In this document: positions 9,217-17,802 of the stretch, one piece after another
Position numbering within the stretch: position 1 is the stretch's first letter
Layout: each line of letters begins with the position of its first letter
Source: Streptomyces griseoviridis
GTDB lineage: Bacteria; Actinomycetota; Actinomycetes; Streptomycetales; Streptomycetaceae
Reading direction: 5' to 3'
Assembly: GCF_005222485.1 (NCBI RefSeq)
Contig: NZ_CP029078.1
Location: 4,429,501-4,493,500, forward strand
DNA length: 64,000 nucleotides
Translations under genes and position numbers: made by a program
Notes under the pieces: generated by a model
Told to the model about the DNA's origin: nothing
Database searches by the model: none
What the model saw: the letters and a program-made list of their open reading frames with translations, nothing else

Positions 9217-11634
9217 TCACTCGTTCGTGAACTCGTCGACGACCGTGGCGCCCAGCTCCCTGACGATCAGGTCGTGCCCGGAGAGGGCGGAGTCGACGAG
9301 GTCGGGATCGTCGTCCTCGGGGGTGTCGTCCTCGGGGGAGATCGGGTGCGGTTCGGGTGCGGCGGAGGGCTGGGGGGCGGGTCTGGACGGCGCGGACGGG
9401 GCGTAGGAAGAGGAGGCGGTGGCGCCGGTGGCGCCGGTGGGCGAGGAGCCGCCGGGGCCCTGCCCACCGGGGCCGGAACCGGAACCGGAGCCGTACCCAC
9501 CGCCGCCGCTGTTGGCTGCGTTGCCGCCGTGACCGCCGTGGCCGCCCGCAGGGGCGCCGCCACCGCCGCCCGCGCCACCGCCGTAGCCGCCGCCGTATCC
9601 GCCGTTGAAGCCGGGCCCGCCGGGGGGCGGAGGTGCCGAGCCGCCACCGCCGCCGCCTCCGGAGGGGTCGACGACGGTCTCGATCTTCCACTGCACGCTG
9701 AACTGCTCGGCGAGCGACTGCCGCAGGACGTCCTCGCTGCCGCTGCTGGCGAAGTTGTCACGGGCACCCGCGCTGGCGAAGCCGAGCTGGAGGGTGGTGC
9801 CGTCGAAGCCCGCGACGTGGGCGTTCTGGCTGAGCAGGATCCAGGTGAAGCGGCGCCGGTTCTTGACGGCCTCCAGGATGTTCGGCCAGAGCATGCGGGG
9901 GTCGATGCCGCCGCTGGGGGGCGCGTAGGCGGCGGGGGCGGCGGCGGGCGGCCCGCTCGGCGGGGCGGAGGGCGCCTGTCCGGCGGGGGCCTGCCCCGAG
10001 GGCGCCTGCCCGGAGGGGGCACCGGTGGGCGCGGCGGTGGGCCAGCCACCGGGACGCCGCCCGCCACCGACGGGCGCGGCGGTGGGCCAGGCACCGGGGG
10101 CGGCGGGGGCCGGGGAGGCGGGCGGGGGGGCCTGGTGGCTCTGCTGGGGGGCCTGCTGCGGGGCCGGCTGCTCCTGGGGGACGGGCGGAACGGCCGCGGG
10201 AGGGGCACCGGCCCCACCGCGCACGGCGGCCCGAGCGGCGGCGACACCGCCACCGGGAGCCGGGGCCGGGGCGTGTGCGTCGGGTCCGGGCACGTATCCG
10301 ACGGGAGGCATGGCGGGCATCCCGGCCGGACCGGAAGGACCGGATGCGGCCGGAGGACCGGATGCGGCCGGAGGACCGGATGCGGCGGGAGGCCCGGCCG
10401 CGTACCCGCCGACGGGCACGGGGGCAGCTCCGCCCGCGCCGCCCGCACCGGCCGTACCGCCCCCGCCGCCGAAGTGCGCGCCGCGTTCGAGGCGGTCGAG
10501 GCGGGCCATGACGGCGCGGTCGTCGCCGTAGGCGGCGGGGAGCAGGACGCGGGCGCAGATCAGCTCGAGCTGGAGGCGCGGGGAGTGGGCGCCGCGCATC
10601 TCGGTGAGGCCCTCGTTGACGAGGTCGGCGGACCGGCTCAGCTCGGCCGCGCCGAAGGTACCGGCCTGGGCCAGCATCCGCTCGATGACGTCGGCGGGGG
10701 CGTCGATGAGGCCCTTCTCGGCGGCGTCGGGGACGGCGGCGAGGATCACCAGGTCACGCAGCCGCTCCAGCAGGTCGGCGACGAACCGGCGGGGGTCGTT
10801 GCCGGCCTCGATGACGTGGTCGACGACATCGAAGGCGGCGGCGCCGTCACCGGTGGCGAAGGCCTCGACGACGGAGTCCAGGAGCGAGCCGTCGGTGTAG
10901 CCGAGGAGGGAGGTGGCCATGGCGTACGTCACACCGTCGGCGGCGGCGCCGGCGAGCAGCTGGTCCATGACGGACATCGAGTCACGCACCGAACCGGCGC
11001 CCGCGCGCACGACGAGCGGCAGCACGCCGTCGTCGACCGGGATGCCCTCCTTCTGGCAGACCTCGCCGAGGTACTCGCGCAGGGTGCCGGGCGGGACGAG
11101 CCGGAACGGGTAGTGGTGGGTGCGGGACCTGATGGTCCCGATGACCTTCTCGGGCTCGGTCGTGGCGAAGATGAACTTGAGGTGCTCGGGGGGCTCCTCG
11201 ACGACCTTGAGGAGCGCGTTGAAACCGGCCGACGTGACCATGTGGGCCTCGTCGATGATGTAGATCTTGTAGCGGCTGCCCGCGGGCCCGAAGAACGCCT
11301 TCTCGCGCAGCTCGCGGGCGTCGTCCACACCACCGTGGGAGGCGGCGTCGATCTCGATGACGTCGATGGAGCCGGGGCCGTTGCGCGCCAGGTCACGGCA
11401 CGACTGGCACTCCCCGCAGGGGGTGGGCGTCGGGCCCTTCTCGCAGTTCAGACAGCGGGCGAGGATGCGGGCGCTGGTCGTCTTGCCGCAACCGCGCGGC
11501 CCGCTGAACAGGTACGCGTGATTGACCCGGTTGTTGCGCAGCGCCTGCTGCAACGGGTCGGTTACATGCTCCTGCCCGATGACCTCGGCGAACGACTCCG
11601 GGCGATAGCGGCGATACAGCGCAAGAGACGACAC
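9217..11634 (-). CDS. dnaX: DNA polymerase III subunit gamma/tau
   Basis: Clamp-loader ATPase subunit of the replisome. Domain order is clear: an AAA+ core with Walker A GPRGCGKTTSARILA, a four-Cys zinc module ending CGECQSC, Walker B YIIDEAHMVT, sensor-1 FATTEP, and the SRC-type RAGAGSVRDSMSVMDQL. A long Gly/Pro/Ala-rich linker (including VGG, SGPPAA and GGYGGG repeats) precedes a conserved C-terminal domain near WPNILEAVKNRRRFTWILL. The GTG at 11634 (protein beginning VSSLALYRRYRPESF) is preferred to the longer frame because dnaX proteins normally start there. The SRP RNA gene lies immediately upstream on the same strand. Confidence 0.96.
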   Translation of the reverse strand: MSSLALYRRYRPESFAEVIGQEHVTDPLQQALRNNRVNHAYLFSGPRGCGKTTSARILARCLNCEKGPTPTPCGECQSCRDLARNGPGSIDVIEIDAASHGGVDDARELREKAFFGPAGSRYKIYIIDEAHMVTSAGFNALLKVVEEPPEHLKFIFATTEPEKVIGTIRSRTHHYPFRLVPPGTLREYLGEVCQKEGIPVDDGVLPLVVRAGAGSVRDSMSVMDQLLAGAAADGVTYAMATSLLGYTDGSLLDSVVEAFATGDGAAAFDVVDHVIEAGNDPRRFVADLLERLRDLVILAAVPDAAEKGLIDAPADVIERMLAQAGTFGAAELSRSADLVNEGLTEMRGAHSPRLQLELICARVLLPAAYGDDRAVMARLDRLERGAHFGGGGGTAGAGGAGGAAPVPVGGYAAGPPAASGPPAASGPPAASGPSGPAGMPAMPPVGYVPGPDAHAPAPAPGGGVAAARAAVRGGAGAPPAAVPPVPQEQPAPQQAPQQSHQAPPPASPAPAAPGAWPTAAPVGGGRRPGGWPTAAPTGAPSGQAPSGQAPAGQAPSAPPSGPPAAAPAAYAPPSGGIDPRMLWPNILEAVKNRRRFTWILLSQNAHVAGFDGTTLQLGFASAGARDNFASSGSEDVLRQSLAEQFSVQWKIETVVDPSGGGGGGGSAPPPPGGPGFNGGYGGGYGGGAGGGGGAPAGGHGGHGGNAANSGGGGYGSGSGSGPGGQGPGGSSPTGATGATASSSYAPSAPSRPAPQPSAAPEPHPISPEDDTPEDDDPDLVDSALSGHDLIVRELGATVVDEFTNE

Positions 11635-11698
11635 ACGTACGAGGTTATAGGCGCCCACTGACAGCGAGGGTCCCGACGACCTCCCGGGGGCACGAAGA

Positions 11699-11797
11699 CG
11701 CCCCCCACGCACCCGCCAGAGCCGACCTACCCTTGCTGCCTTCCGGCCCTGGGGGAGTTCAGTCAGATAGCGCCGCGTGAGGGGCTACCCAGAGAGT
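11699..11797 (-). ncRNA. ffs: Bacterial small SRP RNA (4.5S)
   Basis: The minus strand contains cagggccggaaggcagcaag, the universally conserved SRP helix-8 loop bound by Ffh, flanked by complementary arms (ctgaactccccc... and ...gggtaggtcgg). Position just upstream of dnaX is typical of actinobacteria. Total length about 100 nt; exact ends are approximate. Confidence 0.93.
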
Positions 11798-11813
11798 ACC
11801 CGACGTCAGCGCC

Positions 11814-11829
11814 TGCGAACGAGTTCGCA
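11814..11829. promoter_or_regulatory. Perfect 16-bp palindrome between SRP RNA and tRNA-Ser
   Basis: TGCGAACGAGTTCGCA is fully self-complementary with a 2-nt centre. It lies between divergent RNA genes and overlaps the likely -35 of tRNA-Ser (TTCGCA, with TAATGT at 11848-11853). It resembles a LexA site but the GAAC/GTTC spacing is 2, not 4. Confidence 0.55.
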
Positions 11830-11861
11830 AGCACCCTCCTCGGTCATGTAATGTTCCCGGC

Positions 11862-11949
11862 GGAGGATTCGCCTAGAGGCCTAGGGCGCACGCTTGGAAA
11901 GCGTGTTGGGGGCAACCCCTCACGAGTTCGAATCTCGTATCCTCCGCCA
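11862..11949 (+). tRNA. tRNA-Ser (GGA)
   Basis: Class II tRNA with long variable arm. Acceptor ggaggat/atcctcc, anticodon loop TTGGAAA with GGA at 11896-11898, T-loop gttcgaatc. The 3' CCA is encoded (11947-11949), unlike the other tRNAs in the window. Confidence 0.97.
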
Positions 11950-11966
11950 GTGCCTCACCGGGCACT

Positions 11967-12008
11967 AACGTCGAAGGGCCCCACCGCGAGGTGGGGCCCT
12001 TCGACGTT
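11967..12008 (+). terminator. Long terminator hairpin after tRNA-Ser
   Basis: An 18-bp perfect stem (aacgtcgaagggccccac / gtggggcccttcgacgtt) with a 6-nt loop, starting 18 nt after the tRNA end. Confidence 0.88.
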
Positions 12009-12036
12009 GTCCGCCCCCTCACTACACTCCCCCCGC

Positions 12037-12987
12037 ATGGACTGGCTCGATCGTGTCGCGCGTCTTCGGCAGTGGAGCAGGGACGGGGTCCGTGCCCCGC
12101 ACAAGCCGTTGCTGTTGCTGTACGCGCTCGGCCGGTATCAACGTGACCCCGGCGGCGCGGAGTTGCTGTACAGCGCCGTGGAAGGTGATCTGAAGCGGCT
12201 GTTGGCCGAGTACGGGCCCGTCCGCGCGACCACGCCCGCCTATCCGTTCCACCATCTCGTCAGTGACGGCGTCTGGGAGGTGCGCACGGATCGGGGGCCC
12301 GGCAGTCCCGGCAGCGTCGTGCGGGAGCTTCGCGCCAGTGGGGCCGTGGGGCGGCTCGTCCCCGAGCTGCGGGACGCCCTGCGCCGGGAGCCCTCGCTCC
12401 TCGGGCGGATCGCGCGGACACTGCTCGACTCCCACTTCCCGCCCTCCCTGCACGCCGACCTCTGTGACGCCGTCGGGCTCGAACTCGACGACGCGGCGGG
12501 GGCCCCGGTCCCCGGCGGGCGCCGTCGGCGGGGCTCCCGGATGCGGGAGTCGGTGCTGACCGCGTACGAGTACCGCTGCGCCTTCTGCGGTTACGACGGC
12601 ATGATCGGGACCCTGCCCGTCGGGCTGGAGGCCGCGCACGTGCGGTGGTGGGCGTACGGCGGTCCCGACGACGTCGAGAACGGGCTCTGCCTGTGCTCGC
12701 TGCACCACAAGCTCCTCGACCAGGGCGTCCTCGGGGTCGGCGAAGGGCACCGGGTGCTCGTGTCGCAGCGGTTCGTGGGGCGCGGGAGTGCCGCCCGTGA
12801 GCAGGTCCTTGCGCTCGCCGGGCGGCCGCTGCTCGGTCCGCAGCCCGGCCTCAGCCCCGTCGCGGACGCCCACCGGCTCTGGCACGCGCGGCAGGTGTTC
12901 CAGGGGGAGGCTCGGCCAGCACTCCAACACCAGCCTCAGCCCCAACCTGAACTCGGATCCGAACCCCGGGCCGCCCCCGCCCCTTGA
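12037..12987 (+). CDS. HNH endonuclease, probable phosphorothioate-dependent (McrA-like)
   Basis: 316 residues, probably a type IV restriction enzyme. The N-terminal part (1-150) resembles the sulfur-binding domain of ScoMcrA/SprMcrA: it has APHKPLLLLYALGRYQ and AYPFHHLVSDGVWEV. The C-terminal part is an HNH nuclease: CAFCGYDG zinc knuckle, GLEAAHVRWWAYGGPDD with the first His, ENGLCLC with the Asn, and SLHHKLLD. Such enzymes cleave near phosphorothioate-modified or methylated DNA. No dnd modification genes occur here, which suits a defence role against modified incoming DNA. ATG at 12037 without an obvious ribosome-binding site; the longer frame runs back through the tRNA and was rejected. 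The Gln/Pro-rich tail (290-316) is probably disordered. Confidence 0.72.
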   Translation: MDWLDRVARLRQWSRDGVRAPHKPLLLLYALGRYQRDPGGAELLYSAVEGDLKRLLAEYGPVRATTPAYPFHHLVSDGVWEVRTDRGPGSPGSVVRELRASGAVGRLVPELRDALRREPSLLGRIARTLLDSHFPPSLHADLCDAVGLELDDAAGAPVPGGRRRRGSRMRESVLTAYEYRCAFCGYDGMIGTLPVGLEAAHVRWWAYGGPDDVENGLCLCSLHHKLLDQGVLGVGEGHRVLVSQRFVGRGSAAREQVLALAGRPLLGPQPGLSPVADAHRLWHARQVFQGEARPALQHQPQPQPELGSEPRAAPAP

Positions 12988-12988
12988 G

Positions 12989-15016
12989 CTACCCCGTGAT
13001 CCGTACCCGCGCGCTCGCGCTCACCTGGTCCAGCTCCGACACCCGCACCGTCACCTTCATCGTCCAGGTCCCGGCCAGTGGAACCGTGAGGTCGCTGGTC
13101 GTCCAGTAGCCGCCCGCGTCGCGGATCCTGGCGTCGAGGGGGCCGATCCTCTGGGACGGCAGGGTGAGGGAGAGGCGCAGTTCGGGGACGGTCGACAGGC
13201 CGCCGTCCGGGCCGTAGACGACCGCCTGCACGGCGTTGTCGCCGACCCGGCCCGGGTCGAGGGTGATCTGCACCTTGCCCTTGCCGTTCGGGGTGCCGAC
13301 GTCGAACGGGATCGTCGTCACGGACGCTACGGGCAGGCCGCCCGCCGTCGCGGGACCCTCCGCCGCCTCGGCCGCCGCCCGGCCGGGCAACGTCCCGCTG
13401 AGCACCGTGCTGATCACCAACACCACCACCGCGACCGCGACTTCGGCCAGCACGGAGCGCCGCAGCGCACGGCGGTGCGGGAGGGGGGAGGGGGCGGATT
13501 CGGGTACAGATTCGGGGGCGGGGTCCGGATCGGGGGCGGCGGCCAGTCTGCCCGTCCAGCTGCGGGAGAGCGCCGCCGCCGTCAGCAGCACCACCACCGC
13601 CGCCAGTTTGGCCGTGAGCAGCGCGCCGTACGTCGTGCCGGTGAGGGCGTCCCAGGAGCCGAGGCCGCGCCAGGACTGGTAGACGCCGGTGACGACCAGG
13701 ACCGTCACCGAGGCGAAGGCGAGCCGGGAGAACCGGGTCACCGTGGCCGGGTCCAGGTCGGCAGCGCGGTACAGGGAGAGCAGCAGCGCGGTGAGGCCGC
13801 CGAGCCAGACGGCCATCGCCAGCAGGTGCAGCACCGCCGATGTCATCGCCACCGGCACCTGGATGCCCGCCGAGGCGTGTTCGGCCGTCGCCCAGGTGAG
13901 AGCGAGACCGACGGCGAGGGCGCCGCCCACCACACGCACCAGCCTCTCCCGCCCGCCGACCCGGCCGGCGGGGTCGGCGTGCTCGCGCAGCCGTGCGTGG
14001 CAGAAGGCCGCCGCGAGCAGCAGGGCGAGGCGGGCCAGCAAGGCGATTCCGGGGCGGCCGGTGAGGGTGCGGCTGAGTGCGGCGGGATCGAACGCCGTGC
14101 CGGGGCCCGTCCCCGTCTCGTACGGGGCGCGCAGCACCAGCAGGACGAGGGTGGAGCCGAGCAGCGTCCACCAGCCGATGAGCAGGGGGGCGCGCAGCGG
14201 GGCGGGGTCGGCCGGGCGGCACAGGGCGATGAAGGCGGCGGTGCCGATCAGCAGGGCCGCCGCGAGGTAGGCGAGGTAGCGGCCGATGTCGTAGAGGCTC
14301 GCGGTGGCCGGGTCCTCGGTGGGGCCTGCCGTGGTCACGGCGAGGGTGGGGGACGCCTTGCCGACGGAGAAGGTGAACGCGCCCGAGACGGGGTGGCTGT
14401 CCGCCGACACCACCCGCCAGACCACCACGTAGGTGCCCTGCGCCAGCTTCGGCGGCAGGCTCACCCGCGCGGTCCTGGCGCCGCCAGGACCGTGTCCCGC
14501 CTCGCCCGTGTCCACCCGCCGGTTCTCCGGGTCGAGGACCCGGAAGGAGTCGTCGAGGAGGGCGACGGACTCGGTGAAGGTCAGCGTGAGCCGGCTGGGG
14601 GCGGTGGCGACGACGGCTCCGTCGCCGGGGTCGGTGGAGCGCAGGGCGGCGTGGGCGGACGCGGTGCCCGCGCCACCGAGGACGAGCAGGACCAGGACGG
14701 ACGCCAGCGTCACCAGCCCTTGAAGCCGCCTTCGCCCGCGCCCGTACCGGGGCCGGGGCTGGGGCCAGGGCTGGGGCCACCGTCCGTACCCGTGCCGGCG
14801 CCAGCACCTTGGCCCACGCCCGCGCCCGCCTCCTGGCCCACGCCCGCGCCCGCCTCCTGGCCCACGCCCGCCGCGCCCGCCGTCTCCGCCGTGCGCGCCG
14901 TCAACGTCGCCGCCGCCGCCGTCGCCGTCTCCGCCGCCGTCACACCCCACGTCACTCTCCGTCGTACGTCTGTCCGTCTTGTGCAGGGGTACGGGCGGCG
15001 GGGGCGGAACGCTCAC
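12989..15016 (-). CDS. CopC-CopD-YtkA-like copper resistance fusion protein
   Basis: Membrane protein for copper handling. After a hydrophobic signal segment (VTLASVLVLLVLGG) the mature part begins HAALRSTDPGDGAVV, the CopC start whose N-terminal His binds copper; DSHPVSGAFTF is also CopC. Then come about eight transmembrane helices of a CopD domain, and a C-terminal YtkA/FixH-like beta domain (QITLDPGRVGDNAV... to ARVRITG). The first 95 residues are Gly/Arg/Asp repeats coded by tandem gcccacgcccgcgcccgcctcctg-type DNA, so the true start may be the GTG of VTLAS, about 100 codons in. The nuclease gene converges with only 1 bp between stops. Confidence 0.82.
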   Translation of the reverse strand: MSVPPPPPVPLHKTDRRTTESDVGCDGGGDGDGGGGDVDGAHGGDGGRGGRGPGGGRGRGPGGGRGRGPRCWRRHGYGRWPQPWPQPRPRYGRGRRRLQGLVTLASVLVLLVLGGAGTASAHAALRSTDPGDGAVVATAPSRLTLTFTESVALLDDSFRVLDPENRRVDTGEAGHGPGGARTARVSLPPKLAQGTYVVVWRVVSADSHPVSGAFTFSVGKASPTLAVTTAGPTEDPATASLYDIGRYLAYLAAALLIGTAAFIALCRPADPAPLRAPLLIGWWTLLGSTLVLLVLRAPYETGTGPGTAFDPAALSRTLTGRPGIALLARLALLLAAAFCHARLREHADPAGRVGGRERLVRVVGGALAVGLALTWATAEHASAGIQVPVAMTSAVLHLLAMAVWLGGLTALLLSLYRAADLDPATVTRFSRLAFASVTVLVVTGVYQSWRGLGSWDALTGTTYGALLTAKLAAVVVLLTAAALSRSWTGRLAAAPDPDPAPESVPESAPSPLPHRRALRRSVLAEVAVAVVVLVISTVLSGTLPGRAAAEAAEGPATAGGLPVASVTTIPFDVGTPNGKGKVQITLDPGRVGDNAVQAVVYGPDGGLSTVPELRLSLTLPSQRIGPLDARIRDAGGYWTTSDLTVPLAGTWTMKVTVRVSELDQVSASARVRITG
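14814..14874. repeat. Tandem 24-bp repeat in the CopC-CopD gene
   Basis: Two-and-a-half near-identical copies of a 24-bp unit (ggcccacgcccgcgcccgcc + tcct). On the minus strand it encodes Gly-Gly-Gly-Arg-Gly-Arg-Gly-Pro repeats. Confidence 0.8.
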
Positions 15017-15047
15017 CGGGGCATGGTGCGTGACGTGGGCGCCGATG

Positions 15048-15656
15048 TCACCCGGGGAAGGCGGTGGCCCGGTCGAGGAACGCCAACTGGGCCTTCTTCT
15101 CGGGCAGATACACGTCCGGGAGGTCGATCTCGGGCAGGACGACGGTCTCGCCCGCCGTGAAGCCCTGCTTGAGGAAGCGGGCGACGGCCTTCTCGTTGCG
15201 GACGTCCGGGTCGACGACCACCCGGTCGCGGTCGAGCACCCCGAGGACGTACCGCGCGACGACGCCGAGCAGCGCCGTCGACCAGCCGGCCGTGGCGCCG
15301 TCCGGGCCCGGGGGCGCGAGCAGCAGGTGGACGCCGATGTCGCCGGGGCGCACCGGGTAGCACTCGCCGACCCGGTCGGCCGCCGGCTCGTAGGTCTGGA
15401 GCAGCGCGGCGGGTTCGCCGTCCTTGACGACGAGGTGGGCGTGGTGGGTGTCGAGGGTGGCCATGTGGGCGTAGATCTCGGTGACTTGGGCGGCGGTGAG
15501 GCCGTTCATGCCCCAGAACGCGGCGCGTTCCTCGCGGACCCAGGAGTGCAGTACGGGCGCGTCGGCGTCGGGGTCGAGGGCCAGGACGCGGACGGTGCCG
15601 AAGCCGTCGACCGTCTGCTCGTGCAGCGCGGCGCGGTGGGCGTACGGCTCAGACAT
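15048..15656 (-). CDS. GNAT acetyltransferase, siderophore-type
   Basis: 202-residue N-acyltransferase of the IucB/AlcB/MbtK-like group, which acylates hydroxylamine or lysine side chains during siderophore assembly. Diagnostic segments are REERAAFWGMNGLT (N-terminal motif), HHAHLVVKDGEPAALLQTYEP, and VVVDPDVRNEKAVARFLKQGF (the acetyl-CoA-proximal region of this group). The ATG overlaps the last 8 nt of the penicillin-acylase gene, so the two are coupled and inherit its DtxR-box promoter. No hydroxylase or NIS synthetase lies in the window, so it may act on a siderophore made elsewhere. Confidence 0.8.
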   Translation of the reverse strand: MSEPYAHRAALHEQTVDGFGTVRVLALDPDADAPVLHSWVREERAAFWGMNGLTAAQVTEIYAHMATLDTHHAHLVVKDGEPAALLQTYEPAADRVGECYPVRPGDIGVHLLLAPPGPDGATAGWSTALLGVVARYVLGVLDRDRVVVDPDVRNEKAVARFLKQGFTAGETVVLPEIDLPDVYLPEKKAQLAFLDRATAFPG

Positions 15657-17724
15657 CGTCGTTCTCCTGGGTGAGCTGGTCGAAGTCGGTGATGACGGGG
15701 GCGAGTCGGCCCGCGTGCCACAGCGGGAGCTGGTCGCGGTGGTGGGGGCTGCCCGGCACGCCGGACGCGCCGAGCGGGACCACCCAGCGGCTGTCGTCGC
15801 GGCGGGCCAGGTCCCAGACGTAGCGGGCCGAGGGGCCGCGTCCGCTGAGGTCGGTGAGGCCGGGCACGGACGACGTGGCGAGCACGCAGTCGTGGTCGCC
15901 CGACAGTCCGGGTTCGTCGTACGCGGTGGTGGTGAACGCCCGCCAGGGGGCGAGGCGGTGGGTGTCGCCCCAGGTGCCCTCAGGCGGCCTTGCGGCGACC
16001 TCCTCGACGGCCGCGCGGACCACGGCGGCCCGGTCGATGCCGTACAACTCCCGGGCGCACAGCAGGTGTTCGAGGGCGTGGGCGACGCGCGGCACGAGGG
16101 CGAGCCAGGGGTGGAAGACGTCGGGGTAGGCGGGCGGTACGGCGAGCGCGGCGAACTCGGGCCGTGCGGCGAGGAGTCGGACGACGGCGCCGCGGACGGC
16201 CGCGTAGCAGGCGGCGTCTGCGCTGTCGGCGTCCATGTGGCGGTCCCAGCGCAGCAGCCGGTCGCGGAGCGCGGCGGCCTCGGGGGTGAGGCCGTCGAGG
16301 GCGGCGAGGTGGTCCAACAGGGGTGCGGCGGAGGCGAGTCGGGTGTCGAGGTGGATACGGGGGAGGTCGCCGGGGGCCCAGCGGTCCCGTTCGGCGAGCA
16401 GGGCGGCGATGCGGTCGGCGCGGTGCGGCGGCGCGAACTCGACGCCGAGCGGGGTGGCGAGGCCGCGCTGGTTGGCCATCACGGCGACGCCGTCGGTGAG
16501 CCGGCCGCGGGGGGTGTCGTGCCAGCCGTGCCACTCGTGGCCGGGTTCCCAGGCGGGCACGAGGCGGACGGAGTTGGCGTCGGCGCGCACCGGCACCCGG
16601 CCCGCGACCCGGTGCAGCACCCCGCCCTCGGTGTCGGCGGCCTGCACGACGTTGACCGGCTCGGCCCAGCCGTCGAAGGCCCGGTCGACGTCGTCGACCC
16701 GGCGGGCGCGCAGCAGCGGCAGCAGGGCGCCGAAGCCGAGGTCGCCGGTGACGCGCGGCGGGTAGCGCAGGCTGACGGCGACCGGTTGGCTGCCGGGGAC
16801 GCCCTCGTCGAGCCCTTCGGGGCCGCCGATGATCACCGGGCCGCGGTCGGTCTCGACGATCTCGACCTCGACCGGGTCCTCGCCCGCGACCTCGACGGTC
16901 TCGGTGTGCCGGACGGCGCGGTGCCAACTCCCGTCGGGGCCGAGGGCCTCGACGCCGGCGCCGGTGCGGCGCAGCCGTTCGCGGTAGAGGTCGTGGTAGT
17001 CGGCCATGGCGTTGGTGATGGCCCAGGCGACCGTGCCGGTGTGGCCGAAGTGGGCGATGCCGGGGACGCCGGGCACGGCGAGGCCGACGACGTCGAACTC
17101 CGGGCAGGAGAGGTGGATCTGCTGGTAGACGCCGGGGTCCTCGATGAAGCGGTGCGGGTCGCCCGCGATCGCCGCGTGGCCGGTGGTGGTGCGGGCGCCG
17201 CCGACCAGCCAGCCGTTGCTGCCCGAGGTGCCGGGTCCGTCGGTGGCGAAGAGGCCGACGGCGTCGTCGCCGAGGTGTCTGACGGCCTCCTCGCGCCACA
17301 GCTTGGCCGGGAATCCGGCGAACAGGATGTGGACGGCGAGCCAGACGCCGAGCGGGGTCCAGGGCTCCCAGCGGCCTGGGGCGAGCCCGGTCGCCTCGAA
17401 CTCCGGTCCAGGGGTGAGCCCTTCGTTGACGCCGTCGACGTAGGCCAGGACCCAGTCGGCGGTGGCGGGGTCGGTGGCCCGCAGCCGGTCCAAGCAGCGG
17501 CGGGCGGTGTCGTCGAGGCGGGCGCGGCGGGCCAGGACGTCCCAGGAGACGGCGTCGTGGCCGAGGAAGGCCGCCGAGGTGCCCTGCGCCCTGTGCCGTT
17601 CGACCTCCAGTTGCCAGGAGCGGTCGCGGGCCGTCACCCGGCCCTGGGCGCGGGCCAGTTCGAGGGCGTCGTCGGCGCGCAGATGCGGGATGCCCCACGC
17701 ATCGCGGTAGATCTCGGTGGCCAC
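15649..17724 (-). CDS. Penicillin-acylase-family Ntn hydrolase, iron-box controlled
   Basis: 691-residue penicillin-amidase-type protein that should self-cleave into alpha and beta chains. The N-terminus reads EIYRDAWGIPHLRADD, typical of the alpha chain. The autocleavage/nucleophile motif is TSGSNGW with Ser169; downstream GIAHFGHTGTVAWAITN supplies oxyanion-region residues typical of the beta chain. No signal peptide is visible, unlike most secreted acylases, so a cytoplasmic enzyme is implied. It starts 20 nt from a perfect DtxR-family box and is translationally coupled to a siderophore-type acetyltransferase, which suggests a role in siderophore maturation or degradation by analogy with PvdQ. 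The substrate is not known. Confidence 0.85.
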   Translation of the reverse strand: MATEIYRDAWGIPHLRADDALELARAQGRVTARDRSWQLEVERHRAQGTSAAFLGHDAVSWDVLARRARLDDTARRCLDRLRATDPATADWVLAYVDGVNEGLTPGPEFEATGLAPGRWEPWTPLGVWLAVHILFAGFPAKLWREEAVRHLGDDAVGLFATDGPGTSGSNGWLVGGARTTTGHAAIAGDPHRFIEDPGVYQQIHLSCPEFDVVGLAVPGVPGIAHFGHTGTVAWAITNAMADYHDLYRERLRRTGAGVEALGPDGSWHRAVRHTETVEVAGEDPVEVEIVETDRGPVIIGGPEGLDEGVPGSQPVAVSLRYPPRVTGDLGFGALLPLLRARRVDDVDRAFDGWAEPVNVVQAADTEGGVLHRVAGRVPVRADANSVRLVPAWEPGHEWHGWHDTPRGRLTDGVAVMANQRGLATPLGVEFAPPHRADRIAALLAERDRWAPGDLPRIHLDTRLASAAPLLDHLAALDGLTPEAAALRDRLLRWDRHMDADSADAACYAAVRGAVVRLLAARPEFAALAVPPAYPDVFHPWLALVPRVAHALEHLLCARELYGIDRAAVVRAAVEEVAARPPEGTWGDTHRLAPWRAFTTTAYDEPGLSGDHDCVLATSSVPGLTDLSGRGPSARYVWDLARRDDSRWVVPLGASGVPGSPHHRDQLPLWHAGRLAPVITDFDQLTQENDDV

Positions 17725-17743
17725 GCTGGGACCGTCCTGTCTT

Positions 17744-17762
17744 TTAGGTTAGCCTTACCTAA
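17744..17762. promoter_or_regulatory. DtxR/IdeR/DmdR iron box
   Basis: TTAGGTTAGCCTTACCTAA is a near-perfect 19-bp palindrome matching the actinobacterial iron-box consensus. It sits between the divergent acylase and siderophore-interacting genes, so Fe(II)-loaded DmdR1/IdeR should repress both directions under iron sufficiency. Confidence 0.95.
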
Positions 17763-17802
17763 GTAATCGGTGGAGGAATCGTACGCGAGGGGTGGAGACG
17801 GC

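Noticed and set aside
9091..11661. Long plus-strand ORF opposite dnaX
   Set aside because: Gly-rich shadow produced by GC codon bias; dnaX on the minus strand is certain.
11814..11829. LexA/SOS box
   Set aside because: GAAC and GTTC are separated by 2 nt; the actinobacterial SOS box requires 4.
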